Below are positions 5,797-6,438 of a DNA stretch of 6,438 nt, in pieces; position 1 is the stretch's first letter, and each line of letters begins with the position of its first letter. A program made the translations under genes and the position numbers. Source of the stretch: Kiritimatiellales bacterium (GTDB taxonomy: Bacteria; Verrucomicrobiota; Kiritimatiellia; Kiritimatiellales; Pontiellaceae). The stretch spans positions 1 through 6,438 of the forward strand of contig JABDQT010000200.1 of the NCBI GenBank assembly GCA_013042165.1, written 5' to 3'. The notes beneath the pieces are model-generated. The model was not told the origin of the DNA. It made no database searches and saw nothing but the letters and a program-made list of their open reading frames with translations.

Positions 5797-6438
5797 GCAT
5801 CAGCAGCCGATCGACTCCAAGCGCCACACCGCCCGAAGGCGGCATGCTTCCGAGCGATTGGATGAAGCACTCATCAAGCGGATACGTCTCTTTTCCCATT
5901 AACCTGCGCTGCTCGGCGCACAGCTCAAAACGCCGGCGCTGCTCAATCGGATCAATGAGCTCGGAATAGGCATTGGCGAGTTCGATGCCATCGATGTAGA
6001 GCTCCCAACGCTCGGCCACTGACGGGTTGTCGGGCTTACGCCTCGAAAGCGCTGCAGCTTCGACCGGATAATCGATCAGCACCACGCCGCCGGCCAGCTT
6101 CTCGATTGCGGGTTCAACCTTTTCCACGAGGTCGAAGTCAAATCGATCGGCATCATAGTGATCAACAGGATCCCAGCCGGCAAATTCAAGAAAAGTTTCC
6201 GACACGGTTTTAACGATCCAATCTTTGGGACCTTGCGGCCATACGCGGCTGATGAGTTCCCTCGTGTCCTCGAGAACATCCATATAATCGGCGCGGGCAC
6301 GATACCACTCGAGCATGGTGTATTCAGGATGATGCAGAGGCCCCTGCTCACCCCGCCGGAAGCATTTGCCCACCTCGAAAATCTTCTCGTGTCCAACGGC
6401 CAGCAGCTGCTTGTGAAAGATCTCGGGCGAGGTTCGCA
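5750..6438 (-). CDS. epmA: EpmA-like EF-P lysine lysyltransferase (LysRS paralogue), N-terminus beyond the right edge
   Basis: EpmA (PoxA/GenX/YjeA) is a stand-alone class II lysyl-tRNA synthetase catalytic core that attaches (R)-beta-lysine, or lysine, to a lysine of elongation factor P. The frame is open to the window edge (228 codons visible). Before the internal GTG at 6373 it already reads RTSPEIFHKQLLAVGHEKIFE, which is family sequence, so 6373 is not the start. Further hallmarks are VGKCFRRGEQGPLHHPEYTMLEWYRA (motif 2 region), ERWELYIDGIELANAYSELIDPIEQRRRF, and the motif 3 segment GGVALGVDRLLMLILGA. The GVALG form, with Ala, is what EpmA has, where true LysRS has Gly-rich GIGIG-like sequence. 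The protein ends a few residues after VLPF, slightly earlier than E. coli EpmA. The EF-P gene and epmB are not in the window. A divergent LysRS is the alternative, but the right edge hides whether an anticodon-binding domain exists. Confidence 0.88.
   Translation of the reverse strand, partial: RTSPEIFHKQLLAVGHEKIFEVGKCFRRGEQGPLHHPEYTMLEWYRARADYMDVLEDTRELISRVWPQGPKDWIVKTVSETFLEFAGWDPVDHYDADRFDFDLVEKVEPAIEKLAGGVVLIDYPVEAAALSRRKPDNPSVAERWELYIDGIELANAYSELIDPIEQRRRFELCAEQRRLMGKETYPLDECFIQSLGSMPPSGGVALGVDRLLMLILGASSLDQVLPFR

Overview
The window looks like a chromosomal segment of a Gram-negative bacterium of moderate GC content. It holds housekeeping genes (gatC/gatA, murG/murC, two tRNAs, an EpmA-type lysyl ligase) and an exosortase module, the protein-sorting machinery that goes with PEP-CTERM-type proteins and exopolysaccharide. 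This combination, with murG-murC outside a normal division/cell-wall cluster, would suit the Planctomycetes-Verrucomicrobia-Lentisphaerae-Kiritimatiellota group (Kiritimatiellota is my first guess). That placement is inference from gene content, not from a database match.

Layout, left to right. (1) 1-520, minus strand: gatC followed by the 5' part of gatA, two subunits of the tRNA-dependent amidotransferase, probably translationally coupled. (2) 540-574: a minus-strand intrinsic terminator between the exosortase module and gatC, only about 20 nt before the gatC start. (3) 601-2264, minus strand: an exosortase gene overlapping a separate EpsI-family partner gene by 31 nt. The EpsI protein carries an unusual four-cysteine insertion. 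(4) 2265-2587: non-coding, with a 16-bp dyad and a likely tRNA promoter. (5) 2588-2832, plus strand: tRNA-Gly(GCC), its terminator, and tRNA-Arg(CCT), lying against the direction of most neighbouring genes. (6) 2791-5201, minus strand: murG then murC. The last 13 codons and the stop of murC are read from the antisense strand of tRNA-Arg. (7) 5202-5325: a divergent intergenic region with a good sigma-70-like promoter carrying a 17-bp inverted repeat. (8) 5326-5796, plus strand: an unrecognised two-helix membrane protein. (9) 5750-6438, minus strand: most of an EpmA-like EF-P lysyltransferase gene, running off the window and overlapping the membrane-protein gene tail to tail by 47 nt.

Functionally, murG and murC act on neighbouring steps of peptidoglycan precursor synthesis. 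The exosortase/EpsI pair acts at the inner membrane on sorted secreted proteins. GatCA, EpmA and the two tRNAs serve translation. I see no CRISPR array, insertion sequence or rRNA. The least ordinary points are the murC/tRNA-Arg overprint, the cysteine-rich EpsI insertion, the terminator placed directly ahead of gatC, and the dyad-controlled small membrane protein.
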